A stretch of DNA of 64,000 nt from JBGAQP01 sp044220635 (GTDB taxonomy: Bacteria > Pseudomonadota > Gammaproteobacteria > Burkholderiales > Usitatibacteraceae), in assembly GCA_044220635.1 (NCBI GenBank), contig JBGAQP010000016.1, forward strand, positions 1 through 64,000, in the 5' to 3' direction. How positions within the stretch are numbered: the stretch's first letter is position 1; each line of letters starts with the position of its first letter. The position numbers were made by a program, and so were the translations under genes. A model generated the notes under the pieces. That model did not search any database, was not told the DNA's origin, and saw only the letters and a list, made by a program, of their open reading frames with translations. This document shows, piece after piece, positions 1 through 9,654 of the stretch.

Positions 1-56
1 ACAATCAGCATGCGCGGAGATTGTTACAACCAGAAAAAGGGGACTGTCCCCATTTT
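1..56. repeat. Composite palindromic repeat, partial copy 1 of 4
   Basis: The right part of the dispersed element that recurs near 8.6, 24.6 and 30.4 kb. It shows an inner inverted repeat (ACAATC at the left edge, GATTGTTAC at 19-27) and the right-hand palindrome GGGGACTGTCCCC at 39-51 flanked by A and T runs. The left palindrome would lie outside the window. It sits just beyond the 3' end of the minus-strand gene that starts at 493. Confidence 0.8.
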
Positions 57-67
57 TCCGATTCGTC

Positions 68-493
68 TCAGGTGAGCGCGATGAACTGCGGGTCGTCCTG
101 GTGCAGGCGCTCGAACTTGAGGAAGTCGTAGTAGCCGCAGCGCGAGCCGCCGGGGAAATCGCGGCAGATCGCGGGGCGCGCCTCGTAGACGCCGCAGGCG
201 CGCTTGCCCCGGTCGAGGAAGATGCAGGCGTTGTCGAAGACCGTGTCCTCGGCGGTGAGCAGGAGCCGCTCGCCCCTTTCGCTTCCCGCGCGGGTGAAAC
301 GCTCCTCGGCCTCGGCCGGCTCGATCCCGTGGTGGCGGGCGAGGCGCTCGATGTCGCGCCGGGTCACGGCGATCTCGTCGTAGGTGCAGCAATAGGCCGG
401 GCACTTCCTGCAGGAGAAATTGACGCGGACGGGGACGGGGAAGCGCTTGCCGTTCTTCATGCGGTGCGGGATTCCGTGGAGAAAGTCGCGCAT
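68..493 (-). CDS. YkgJ family cysteine cluster protein
   Basis: 141-residue soluble protein with the clustered cysteines of the YkgJ/CxxCxxCC family, thought to bind zinc or an iron-sulfur cluster. The motif CRKCPAYCC lies near the N terminus, and further cysteines occur in ACIFLD, RACGVYE, AICRDFP and RCGYYDF. The exact biochemical role of the family is unsettled. The chosen ATG at 493 keeps the gene clear of the divergent gene that starts near 565. ATG 460 (MKNGKRF) is a possible alternative, because a TAGAAT hexamer on the minus strand overlaps the 493 start and could be its -10 box. The gene ends just before a partial dispersed repeat. No operon partner is visible. Confidence 0.8.
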   Translation of the reverse strand: MRDFLHGIPHRMKNGKRFPVPVRVNFSCRKCPAYCCTYDEIAVTRRDIERLARHHGIEPAEAEERFTRAGSERGERLLLTAEDTVFDNACIFLDRGKRACGVYEARPAICRDFPGGSRCGYYDFLKFERLHQDDPQFIALT

Positions 494-556
494 TCTACGC
501 GACGCGCACGCCGATCCGCCGCCCGGCGCCGCGCAAACTCCTTTGCGCGCTTGTCG

Positions 557-562
557 CATAAT
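557..562 (+). promoter_or_regulatory. Putative -10 box (CATAAT), leaderless-type
   Basis: CATAAT ends 7 bases before ATG 570. There is no Shine-Dalgarno sequence in between, so transcription would begin at or beside the start codon. No convincing -35 hexamer is seen. Confidence 0.35.
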
Positions 563-569
563 GGCGCCC

Positions 570-1109
570 ATGAAACCCGCCGTCCCGCTTCTCCTCGCCG
601 CGCTCGCCCTGGCCGCCCCGGCCTGGGCGCAGGTCTACAAGTGCCCCGACGGCAAGGGCAAGGTCACCTACCAGGAAAGCCCCTGCGACGCGAACCTCGG
701 CGCCAACCGCGTGAACACCCAGGGCACGAGCGGGGCGACCTTCGCCCCGCCGAAGCCGAAGGAGGGCGCGGAGCCGGCCGCGGCGGGGGCGAAGCCGCCC
801 GGGACGGCCCCCGCGCCCGAGGCGGGAACGAAGGCGGTGGCGAGCACGCCCCCGGAGGCCGCGAAGCGCAAGGGCAACGCCGACGAGCGCCGCTTCGTTT
901 CTTCCGGCCAGAAGCTCGCCGACGTCGTCGCGAAGATCGGCGAACCCGACAAGCGGGTGCCCGGCATGACCACGCGCCGCTCCGGCGTCACCTATCTCGA
1001 GACGCACACCGACATCTACGACCCCGTCCCGGGCGACCCGGAGACGCGCACCATCATCCAGTACTCCGGCTACGTCGTGCAGTCCGTTCGCCGGGAAGTC
1101 GCCCGCTAG
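570..1109 (+). CDS. DUF4124 domain-containing exported protein
   Basis: 179-residue protein with a clear Sec signal peptide (MKPAVPLLLAALALAAPAWAQ). A DUF4124 core follows directly: VYKCPDGKGKVTYQ, then SPC. DUF4124 is a short beta-rich periplasmic domain with a conserved cysteine pair, common in beta- and gammaproteobacteria and of unknown function. A low-complexity Pro/Ala/Lys linker (about residues 60-110) leads to a C-terminal region with a KIGEPD segment that resembles the small SmpA/OmlA-like fold; that resemblance is only suggestive. ATG 561, three codons upstream, is an alternative start. The gene is divergent from the YkgJ-like gene. Confidence 0.75.
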   Translation: MKPAVPLLLAALALAAPAWAQVYKCPDGKGKVTYQESPCDANLGANRVNTQGTSGATFAPPKPKEGAEPAAAGAKPPGTAPAPEAGTKAVASTPPEAAKRKGNADERRFVSSGQKLADVVAKIGEPDKRVPGMTTRRSGVTYLETHTDIYDPVPGDPETRTIIQYSGYVVQSVRREVAR

Positions 1110-1201
1110 CGCGAGGCGCGCCCGCCCCCGGCAGCGGGAGGCGGTTGATGGAGATCAACGCCGCCGCGCCCTGCCGATTCAAACTAGGGGCCGGTGCCCC
1201 C

Positions 1202-1777
1202 ATGAGAGCTTGCGCGTCCCACCTTGGCTGCCTGGCCGCCGCCGTCGCGCTCGCGGGCTGCGCGGAACTCCTGCCGAAGGCCGAGACCGTGGTCTCGAAC
1301 CCCTGGCACAGCTACGAGCAGGCGAAGGCCGCGATCGAACGCATCGTCCCCTACCAGACGACGACCCGGGAGCTCAAGGAGCGCGGCTTCGACCCCTTCG
1401 TCACCCAGAACGTCCAGCTGCTCAACTACTCGGACATCGTCCTGCGCTTCCCGATCAGCGGGAGCATGCCCATGGACCGCCTGGACCGCGGCCTGCGCGA
1501 GTGCCTCGAGGCGGGCGGAAAGTGCACCGGGTATTCGGTCTCGGTCCGCGAGGTCAAGCACGACCGCGTCGGCAACTTCTGGCTGGACGCGCTGCAGTTC
1601 CGCCGCGTCGTGGACATCACCGGGTGGTCCTTCAACGCGATCGTCCTCGCCGTCGACGAGCGGGTCGTCTACGCGATCCACGGCGGGCAGCCGGCGCTGC
1701 GCGAGAAGGAGACCAACATCCAGCCCCTGGGCATCTTCCAGGGCTGGGGCGACATGCTGCCCGGCGCGTTGCGCTGA
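1202..1777 (+). CDS. Putative outer-membrane lipoprotein
   Basis: 191-residue protein beginning MRACASHLGCLAAAVALAGC. The LAGC lipobox predicts signal peptidase II cleavage and lipidation at Cys20. The mature part has no motif I can assign to a family. It contains short predicted strands (ETVVSNPW, DIVLRFPI, VVYAIHGG) and a few cysteines. ATG 1148 is in frame upstream but would bury the signal peptide behind 18 extra residues, so 1202 is preferred. A prenyltransferase gene follows after 26 bases and may be co-transcribed. I do not recognise a specific function. Confidence 0.7.
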   Translation: MRACASHLGCLAAAVALAGCAELLPKAETVVSNPWHSYEQAKAAIERIVPYQTTTRELKERGFDPFVTQNVQLLNYSDIVLRFPISGSMPMDRLDRGLRECLEAGGKCTGYSVSVREVKHDRVGNFWLDALQFRRVVDITGWSFNAIVLAVDERVVYAIHGGQPALREKETNIQPLGIFQGWGDMLPGALR

Positions 1778-1803
1778 CGCAGCCGCCCCGGAGGGCCGAG
1801 GGC

Positions 1804-2745
1804 ATGCCGCGCTACGCCGGAACCGCGCCGACCTTCGGCGACCTGATGAAGATCGTCGACATCCGCACGAAGATCGTGAGCGTCTCCTCGCTCCTCGTGG
1901 GCAGCGCCTGGGCGCTCGCCACGGCCCCGGAGCGGTTCTCCTGGACGCTCGCGGGCCTGATGGTCGCGGCCACGCTCGCCATCGACATGGGCACCACGGG
2001 GTTCAACAGCTACTTCGACTTCGTCGGCGGCGTGGACACGCGCGAATCGGACCAGGAGCGGTTCAAGGCGCTCGTGCAGCGCGACATCGACCCGCGCATC
2101 GCGCTGCACCTTTCCTTCGCCCTCTTCGCCGTCGCGATCCCCCTGGGGCTGGCGATCGGCGCGCGCGCCGGCTGGGGCGTGGTGGCCACGGGCGCGGCGA
2201 GCATGCTCGTCGCCTACTTCTACAGCGGCGGCCCCTGGCCGCTGTCGCGCACGGCCGTGGGCGAGTTCTTCGCGGGCGGGCTCCTCGGCGGGGTGCTCGT
2301 GGTCGTCGCCGCCTTCGTCCACACGCAGCGCCTCGACGCGGCGACCGTGCTCATGGGGCTGCCCTCGACGCTCATCATCGCCGCGATCCTGTCGACCAAC
2401 AACGCCTGCGACCGCGTGGGCGACGCGCGCGCGGGGCGCCGCACGCTCGCGATCCTGCTGGGCGGGCAGCGCTCCCACTGGCCCGTGGTCGCGCTGGTCG
2501 CGGCGACCTTCGCGGCGATCGCCGCGCTCGCCGCGCTGCGGGTGCTCGCGCCGCTCGCCTTCCTGCCGATGGTCCTCGCCGCGGCCGTCGCCTGGCGCGC
2601 GCTCGCGGCCATGGGCCGGCGCGGATGGTCCCACGCCACGAAGGGCGCCAACATGGGTTCCATCTCGCTCGTGTTCGCGGCGTTCACCGCTTGCCTGCTC
2701 GCGAGCCTCGCGCTCGCGCGCTTCACGTCCGGCGGCGCGCCTTGA
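1804..2745 (+). CDS. UbiA-family prenyltransferase (MenA-like)
   Basis: 313-residue integral membrane protein with about eight hydrophobic segments. It carries both aspartate-rich motifs of the UbiA superfamily: N68-S-Y-F-D72 in the first, and NNACDRVGD (about residues 199-207) followed by AGRRTLAILLG in the second. These motifs bind Mg-diphosphate of a polyprenyl donor. The AG(K/R)RTLA pattern after motif two is typical of 1,4-dihydroxy-2-naphthoate prenyltransferase (MenA) and relatives. No other menaquinone gene is nearby, so the acceptor is uncertain. The last 23 bases overlap the end of the convergent sulfatase-fold gene. Confidence 0.8.
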   Translation: MPRYAGTAPTFGDLMKIVDIRTKIVSVSSLLVGSAWALATAPERFSWTLAGLMVAATLAIDMGTTGFNSYFDFVGGVDTRESDQERFKALVQRDIDPRIALHLSFALFAVAIPLGLAIGARAGWGVVATGAASMLVAYFYSGGPWPLSRTAVGEFFAGGLLGGVLVVVAAFVHTQRLDAATVLMGLPSTLIIAAILSTNNACDRVGDARAGRRTLAILLGGQRSHWPVVALVAATFAAIAALAALRVLAPLAFLPMVLAAAVAWRALAAMGRRGWSHATKGANMGSISLVFAAFTACLLASLALARFTSGGAP

Positions 2746-4672
2746 GCGCCCCGCTGCGGAAGGCCTGGCTCGCGCTTTCGTAGTAGCCCACCGCCTCGTC
2801 GACGAAGTGCATGCCGCGCGCGTCGCGCGGCAGCTCGCGGCCGCTCGCGGCATCGACGATGCGGTACTCCCCCTTGGGCTTGAGCTCGACGAGGATGCCG
2901 TCCTCGAGGTAGCCGACGGTCTGGTAGTTGGCGAGGAGCGCCCGGCGGTGGAGCTGCCCGTCGGTGAGGATGTCCTGCCCGAAGAAGCGCGAGCGGTAGC
3001 TGAAGTCGAGGAGTGCCAGCAGCGTCGGGGCCACGTCGATCTGCGAGGCGGTGGTGTCCACGACGCGGGGCGCCACGTGCTTCGGCGCGTAGACGATCAG
3101 CGGGATGCGGTACTGCTCCGCCGGGAGCTCGGTCCTGCCCCGCGCCGACGCGCCGTGGTCGGCCACGATCACGAACACGGTGTCGTCGAACCACGGCCGG
3201 GCGCGCGCGCGCTCGAGGAAATCCCCGATCGCCCAGTCGGTGTATTTCACCGCCCCGTCGCGTCCCGTCCCCGAGGCGATGTCGACGCGCCCGCCGGGGT
3301 AGGTGAAGGGGCGGTGGTTGGAGGTGGTCATCACGTGCGCGAAGAAGGGCTTGCCGGCCGCGTGGCGCCGGTCCGCCTCCCGCAACGCGAGCGTGAACAG
3401 GTCCTCGTCGGCCACGCCCCAGATGTTCTCGTGGTGGATCTCGGAGGCGGCGAGCGCGGTGCGGTCGACCACCGTGTAGCCGTTGTTGGAGAAGAAGTAG
3501 TTCATGTTGTCGAAGTAGCCGTAGCCGCCGTACACGTAGAGCGACTCGTAGCCCTTCTCGTCGAACACCTCCCCGAGGGTGCGCAGGTTCTCGTTGTTGG
3601 GCCGCTTGATGATCGAGTAGCCCGGGGTGGGCGGCATGGAGAGCGCGAGCGCCTCGAGCCCGCGCACCGTGCGCGTCCCCGTCGCGTAGACGCCGGTGAA
3701 GAAGAGGCCCTGCTTCGCGATCCGGTCGAGGTTCGGGGTGATCGCCCGGGTGTTGCCGAAGGCGGCCATGAACTCCGCCGAGAGGCTCTCCACGGAGACG
3801 AGCACGACGTTGAGCCGCTTTTCCGGCCCCGCGCCGCGGACCTCGCGCTCGATCGGCATCGCGCCGTTGCCCGTGAAGCCCCCGCGACCGACCTCCTCGA
3901 ACTCCTCGCGGACCCAGCGATAGGCCTTCTCGAGCGGGGCCGTGCGGTAGAACTGCTCGTAGTCGATCTCGTTGGTGCGGAAGGCGTGGAAGAACTCCCA
4001 CTGGCCGTTGCCCGCGAGCTGGACGGCCTGCGCCTGGGGAGTGAATTCCTTCAGGCCCGCGTCGGTGGCGAGGAACGCGATCGCGGGCAACGCCGCGAAC
4101 GCCCCGAAGCGCAGGCCCCGGCGGGCGAAGCGGCTGCCCGTGGGTCGCGCCGCGCGCAGGATCGGGCGCGCCGCGAGCAGCGTGAGCGCCGCGGCGGCGG
4201 CGGCGATGGCGGCGAAGGCCGGCCGCAGGTCGTACGACTGGCGGATGTTGCCGATCACCTCGTGCGTGTAGACGAGGTAGTCGACCGCGATGAAGTTGAA
4301 GCGCGAGGCGAATTCGTTCCAGAACACGAGCTCCGAGGCGGCCACGAACACCCAGGTCGCGAAGGCGGCGGCGGCGAGGACCAGGGCGGCGGCGGCGAAC
4401 GGCGCGCGCGAGCGCGGCCCGTCGGGCCAGAGCCAGGCGAGCAGCGCGAAGGGCAGCATCCACCAGGTCGCGACCGCGAGGTCGAAGGCGAGCCCGATCG
4501 CGAGGATCGGCAGCAGCGTCGCGGGCGCCGCGAGCGACGCATCCGCGTTGAAGGCGAGCAACGCGAGGCGCGTGACGAGGCTCAGGCCGAGGAAGGCGGC
4601 GAGGACGATTCCGGCCACGGCGAAGCGCCCGGGGAAGGCGCGCCGCGCGCCCGACTTGAGGATTGCGAGCAT
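2723..4672 (-). CDS. LTA synthase/MdoB-like sulfatase-fold phosphoglycerol transferase
   Basis: 649-residue membrane enzyme. The first ~200 residues hold about five transmembrane helices. An alkaline phosphatase/sulfatase-fold domain follows from about residue 285 on the periplasmic side. Visible motifs are VSVESLSAEF (metal-binding Glu), a GTRTVRGLEAL segment matching the LtaS/OpgB nucleophile-threonine region, HVMTTSNHRPF, and VADHGAS with the metal-binding Asp-His. In Gram-negatives this family transfers phosphoglycerol or phosphoethanolamine groups to periplasmic glucans or lipids. The substrate here is unknown. The gene lies 42 bases downstream of the Ser/Thr kinase on the same strand, so it may belong to that operon. 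Confidence 0.85.
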   Translation of the reverse strand: MLAILKSGARRAFPGRFAVAGIVLAAFLGLSLVTRLALLAFNADASLAAPATLLPILAIGLAFDLAVATWWMLPFALLAWLWPDGPRSRAPFAAAALVLAAAAFATWVFVAASELVFWNEFASRFNFIAVDYLVYTHEVIGNIRQSYDLRPAFAAIAAAAAALTLLAARPILRAARPTGSRFARRGLRFGAFAALPAIAFLATDAGLKEFTPQAQAVQLAGNGQWEFFHAFRTNEIDYEQFYRTAPLEKAYRWVREEFEEVGRGGFTGNGAMPIEREVRGAGPEKRLNVVLVSVESLSAEFMAAFGNTRAITPNLDRIAKQGLFFTGVYATGTRTVRGLEALALSMPPTPGYSIIKRPNNENLRTLGEVFDEKGYESLYVYGGYGYFDNMNYFFSNNGYTVVDRTALAASEIHHENIWGVADEDLFTLALREADRRHAAGKPFFAHVMTTSNHRPFTYPGGRVDIASGTGRDGAVKYTDWAIGDFLERARARPWFDDTVFVIVADHGASARGRTELPAEQYRIPLIVYAPKHVAPRVVDTTASQIDVAPTLLALLDFSYRSRFFGQDILTDGQLHRRALLANYQTVGYLEDGILVELKPKGEYRIVDAASGRELPRDARGMHFVDEAVGYYESASQAFRSGALKARRRT

Positions 4673-4714
4673 GGACAGTGGACCCCTTCCGGGGAGAAAG
4701 GTTGCGCCCGCGCC

Positions 4715-5880
<1,166 letters not shown>

Positions 5881-5884
<4 letters not shown>

Positions 5885-6795
5885 AGCCCGAAGCGCCTGC
5901 GCAGGTCGCGCCAGAGGTCCGTCTTCTCGGCCGGCGCCTTCTTCGCCGCGGGCCTGCGCTCGACCGTGGCGAAGCTGTGGTTGATCGTCACGCGCTCGCC
6001 CGGCTCGAGGCTGAGCGACACCTCGAGCGGCGGGAAGCCCGCGTGGCGGATCTGGACGCTGTGGCGCCCCGGCGGGATCTCGATCTCGTCGAGCGGCGGC
6101 GTGCTCCCGTAGGTGATGCCGTCGACGAACACCTCGCCGCGTGGCTTCACCTCGAGGGCGATCGAGGCGGGCGCGGGCGGGAAGAAGCGGCGTTGCGCCT
6201 CGCGGCCGGCCACGCCGAGCAGCAGGATCGCGAGCACGCCGGTGAGCGCGTAGGCCGCCAGGCGGTGGCGCCTCGCCTGCCCGCGCTTCGCAACGGGCGT
6301 GTAGAACGAATGCAGCCGCACGCGCGTGTCCGTGTACTCGCCGGCCGGCGCGAGGTCCGCGGCGCGCACGGGGGCGGTGGCTTCCAGGGCCTTCGCGAAT
6401 CCGCTGGTGACGAAGAGCTGCTCGGGCGTGGAGAAGCGCGCCGCGGCGGCGGCTTCCGCGAGTCCGTCGCCGAAGACGTGGGCGTCGGCCCCGCGCGAGG
6501 TGAGCGCGACCGGCCCGTAGTTGAGCCCCACGTGCAGCGGCGGCTCGGAGCCCGTGCGCAGGCCCTGCGCGATCTCGAGGGCCCGCGCGGGGTCGCCGAA
6601 GAGGAGCAGCGCCAGGCCGTCGGGGGCGTCGAGCACCACGCGGTCGCCCAGGGGCAGCCCCGCCAGCGCGAGGCGCGCCCGGTCCTCCAGCCACTCCTTG
6701 AGCCGCGCCTGCTCCGCCACGGGGCGGCCGTCGAATTCCGGGATGCGCAGGAACGCGACGTTGGCGTAGGCCGGGGCGGCGGTGGCGATGGGCAT
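5881..6795 (-). CDS. Degenerate nucleotidyl-cyclase domain / TM / PEGA-domain protein
   Basis: 304-residue protein in three parts. Residues ~10-165 resemble a class III adenylate/guanylate cyclase fold: VAFLRIPEFDG at the first strand, DGLALLLFGD, HVGLNYGPV, and VFGDGLAEAAAAARF matching the usual 'GdxVNxAaR' block. The first metal-binding aspartate (FxD in active enzymes) is Arg here, so catalysis is unlikely. A transmembrane helix spans about 178-198. A PEGA domain follows (about 210-275; GEVFVDG, PPGRHSVQI), a beta-sandwich common on the outer side of bacterial signalling proteins. It overlaps the kinase gene by 4 bases. I infer a nucleotide- or envelope-sensing partner of the kinase. Confidence 0.75.
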
Positions 6796-6871
6796 CGGGC
6801 GGGGGGCCTTCGATCTCGTCGCGGATTGTAGCCGCCGCGCCGGGGCGGCGATATCCCGGGGCCGGCGGCGC

Positions 6872-8533
6872 CTAGTGCAGCGCCTTGAAGCGCAGGCGGT
6901 GGGGCGCGGCGGCCTCCTCGCCGAGGCGCTCGAGCTTGTTCTCCTCGTAGTCGCGGTAGTTCCCCTGGTAGAAGAACCACTGGGAATCGCCCTCGGCGGC
7001 GAGGATGTGGGTGCAGATGCGGTCGAGGAACCAGCGGTCGTGGGAGATCACCATGACGCAGCCGGCGAATTCCACCAGCGCGTCCTCGAGGGCGCGCAGC
7101 GTCTCCACGTCGAGGTCGTTGGACGGCTCGTCGAGGAGCAGCACGTTGCCGCCCGTGAGCAGCGTCTTGGCGAGGTGCAGGCGCCCGCGCTCGCCGCCGG
7201 AGAGGTTGCCGCAGAGCTTCTGCTGGTCCTGCCCCTTGAAGTTGAAGCGCCCGACGTAGGCGCGCGACTGGATCTCGAACTTGCCGATCGTGAGGATGTC
7301 CTGCCCGCCCGAGACCGCCTCCCAGACGTTCTTCTTGTCGGGGAGCTGGCGCGTCTGGTCCACGTAGGCGAGCTGCACCGTGTGGCCGATCTTCACCTCG
7401 CCCGAATCGGGCTTCTCCTTGCCGGTGATCATGCGGAAGATCGTCGACTTGCCCGCCCCGTTGGGGCCGATGATGCCCACGATCGCGCCCGGGGGCACCT
7501 TGAACGAGAGGTTGTCGATGAGCAGCCGGTCGCCGTAGCCCTTGGAGACGTTGACGAACTCGATCACCTCGTTGCCGAGGCGCTCGCCCACGGGGATGAA
7601 GATCTCCTGGGTCTCGTTGCGCTTCTGGTACTCGTAGGAGTTGAGCTCCTCGAAGCGCAGCAGCCGCGCCTTGTTCTTCTTCGTCTGGCCCTTGGCGTTC
7701 TGCCGCACCCACTCGAGCTCCTTCTTGAGCGACTTCTGGCGCGCGGACTCGCTCGACTCCTCGCGCTGCAGCCGGTCCTTCTTCTGCTCGAGCCAGGAGC
7801 TGTAGTTGCCCTCCCAGGGGATGCCCGAGCCGCGGTCGAGCTCGAGGATCCACTCGGCGGCGTTGTCGAGGAAGTAGCGGTCGTGCGTGACGGCGACCAC
7901 GGTGCCCGGGTAGCGCTGCAGGTACTGCTCGAGCCAGTCCACGCTCTCGGCGTCGAGGTGGTTCGTGGGCTCGTCGAGGAGCAGCATGTCGGGCTTCGAG
8001 AGCAGCAGCCGGCACAGCGCCACGCGGCGCTTCTCGCCCCCGGAGAGGGTGTCGACCTTCGCGTCCCAGGGGGGCAGGCGCAGCGCGTCCGCGGCGACCT
8101 CGAGCTGGGTCTCGAGCTTGTCCGCGTCCACGCTCGCGAGCAGCTTCTCGAGCTTCTCCTGCTCCGCGGCAAGCTTGTCGAAATCGGCGTCGGGCTCGGC
8201 GTAGGCGGCGTACACCTCGTCGAGGCGCTTCTTCGCGGCGAAGACCTCGCCCACGCCCTCCTCGATCGCCTGGCGCACGGTGTGCCCGGGGGTGAGTTGC
8301 GGCTCCTGCGGGAGGTAGCCGATCTTGATGCCCGGCATGGGCGTGGCCTCGCCCTCGATGTCCTTGTCGAGGCCGGCCATGATCTTGAGGACGGTGGACT
8401 TGCCCGCGCCGTTGAGGCCGAGCAGGCCGATCTTCGCGCCCGGGTAGAACGAGAGCGAAATGTTCTTGAGGATCTGGCGCTTGGGCGGGACGATCTTGCC
8501 CACGCGGTTCATCGTGAAGACGTACTGGGCCAT
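6872..8533 (-). CDS. ettA: Energy-dependent translational throttle protein EttA (ABC-F)
   Basis: 553-residue ABC-F ATPase, matching E. coli EttA closely from its start (MAQYVFTMNRVGK) through most of its length. There are two ATP-binding cassettes: GLNGAGKST with LSGGEKRR and DEPTNHLDAES in the first, GPNGAGKST with LSGGERGR and DEPSNDLD in the second. A charged linker lies between them, including WVRQNAKGQTKKNKARLLRFEEL, which corresponds to the P-site-tRNA interaction motif region and the EttA arm. EttA binds the ribosomal E site and gates entry into elongation according to ATP/ADP ratio. It is transcribed alone or ahead of the pseudo-cyclase/kinase genes, with a 76-base gap. Confidence 0.97.
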   Translation of the reverse strand: MAQYVFTMNRVGKIVPPKRQILKNISLSFYPGAKIGLLGLNGAGKSTVLKIMAGLDKDIEGEATPMPGIKIGYLPQEPQLTPGHTVRQAIEEGVGEVFAAKKRLDEVYAAYAEPDADFDKLAAEQEKLEKLLASVDADKLETQLEVAADALRLPPWDAKVDTLSGGEKRRVALCRLLLSKPDMLLLDEPTNHLDAESVDWLEQYLQRYPGTVVAVTHDRYFLDNAAEWILELDRGSGIPWEGNYSSWLEQKKDRLQREESSESARQKSLKKELEWVRQNAKGQTKKNKARLLRFEELNSYEYQKRNETQEIFIPVGERLGNEVIEFVNVSKGYGDRLLIDNLSFKVPPGAIVGIIGPNGAGKSTIFRMITGKEKPDSGEVKIGHTVQLAYVDQTRQLPDKKNVWEAVSGGQDILTIGKFEIQSRAYVGRFNFKGQDQQKLCGNLSGGERGRLHLAKTLLTGGNVLLLDEPSNDLDVETLRALEDALVEFAGCVMVISHDRWFLDRICTHILAAEGDSQWFFYQGNYRDYEENKLERLGEEAAAPHRLRFKALH

Positions 8534-8610
8534 GGCACTTCCCGGCGGCTCGCAAACGAGCGGCGAAAAACAAGCAATTTTACAGGATTCGCGTGCCGGT
8601 TACCCATCGG

Positions 8611-8706
8611 TAAATGGGGACAGTCCCCATTTAAGCTCTGTAACAATCCCCCTTCTTCCCCCTTCCCGGATTGTTACAAGGAAAAAATGGGGACTGTCCC
8701 CATTTA
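8611..8706. repeat. Composite palindromic repeat, copy 2 of 4
   Basis: A full element. The left palindrome (core GGGGACAGTCCCC with AAAT/ATTT flanks) is at 8611-8633. The inner inverted repeat is GTAACAATCC at 8640-8649 with GGATTGTTAC at 8668-8677. The right palindrome (core GGGGACTGTCCCC) is at 8685-8706. The last three bases provide the TAA stop of the minus-strand dehydrogenase gene. It lies between that gene's 3' end and the ettA 5' region. Confidence 0.9.
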
Positions 8707-9654
8707 TCGCTGTGCGAGCCAGGCCGAGAGGTGGTGGACGACGCCCTGGGCGAAGCGGGCGAAGACGGGCTCGGTGACGAAGCCGACGTGGGGCGTGAGG
8801 ACCACGTTGGGGTTGGAGCGAAGCGGGTGGTCCGGCGGCAGGGGCTCGGTCTCGAAGACGTCGAGCGCGGCCATGGCGGGGCGTCCCGCGGCGAGTGCGG
8901 CGGGTAGCGCCTCCATGTCGACGAGGGCCGCGCGGGAGGTGTTCACGAGGACCGAGTCCGGGCGCATCGTCGCGAGGCGCGCGGCGTCGAGCAGGTGGCG
9001 CGTTTCGGCGCCCGGGACGAGGTGCAGGCTCACGACGCGCGAGCTCGCGAGCAGCTCCTCGAGCGGCACGAACCTCGCCCCGTGGGGGGCGGCGCGCTCC
9101 GCCGTCATGTGGGGGCTCCACGCGAGCACTTCCATCCCGAAGGCGAGGCCGACCTTCGCCACGCGGGCGCCGATCTCGCCCAGGCCGATGAGCCCGAGGC
9201 GCTCGCCGCCGAGCTCGCCGGAAAGGTGCCCCTCCACCCGCCAGCCGCCGGAGCGCACCGCCGCCATCTGCGCCTCGAGACGTCGCATCGCCGCGAGGAT
9301 CAGCGCCCAGGTGTGCTCCACGGTGCTCGCCTTGCCCGAGTCCTTGCCGGTGTTGGCGACCGGGATGCCGCGCGCGGCGAGCGCCTCGGCGTCCAGCCGG
9401 GTGTTGCGCGCGCCCGTGAAGACCACGATGCGCAGGCGCGGCAGCCTCGCGACGAGCGCCGCGTCGACCGGGGTGCGGTCGCGCACCAGCACCACGACGT
9501 CCGCCTCGCCGATCGCTGCCACCAGCGCCTCGCCCTCGAGCCGGGTCGTGTGCACCGTCACGTCGGCGGCCGCGTCGATCGCGCTCCAGTCCGCCAGGCG
9601 GCGCATGGCGCGCTCGTAGTCGTCGAGGACGACGATGCGCGGCCGCGCGCTCAT
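8704..9654 (-). CDS. D-2-hydroxyacid dehydrogenase family protein
   Basis: 316-residue NAD(P)-dependent oxidoreductase of the D-isomer 2-hydroxyacid dehydrogenase family. The Rossmann motif GLGEIG follows a substrate-domain N terminus (IVVLDDYERAM). The catalytic trio is visible as Arg in VNTSRAALVD, Glu in DVFETEPL and His in LTPHVGF. It interconverts 2-oxo and D-2-hydroxy acids; the substrate is not determined. The ATG overlaps the stop of the MmgE/PrpD gene (ATGA), so the two are coupled. Its TAA stop codon lies inside the dispersed palindromic repeat. Confidence 0.9.
   Translation of the reverse strand: MSARPRIVVLDDYERAMRRLADWSAIDAAADVTVHTTRLEGEALVAAIGEADVVVLVRDRTPVDAALVARLPRLRIVVFTGARNTRLDAEALAARGIPVANTGKDSGKASTVEHTWALILAAMRRLEAQMAAVRSGGWRVEGHLSGELGGERLGLIGLGEIGARVAKVGLAFGMEVLAWSPHMTAERAAPHGARFVPLEELLASSRVVSLHLVPGAETRHLLDAARLATMRPDSVLVNTSRAALVDMEALPAALAAGRPAMAALDVFETEPLPPDHPLRSNPNVVLTPHVGFVTEPVFARFAQGVVHHLSAWLAQR

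Noticed and set aside
8611..8706. CRISPR array
   Set aside because: The repeated unit is palindromic, single-copy per site and scattered at gene ends; there is no series of evenly spaced direct repeats and no cas gene.
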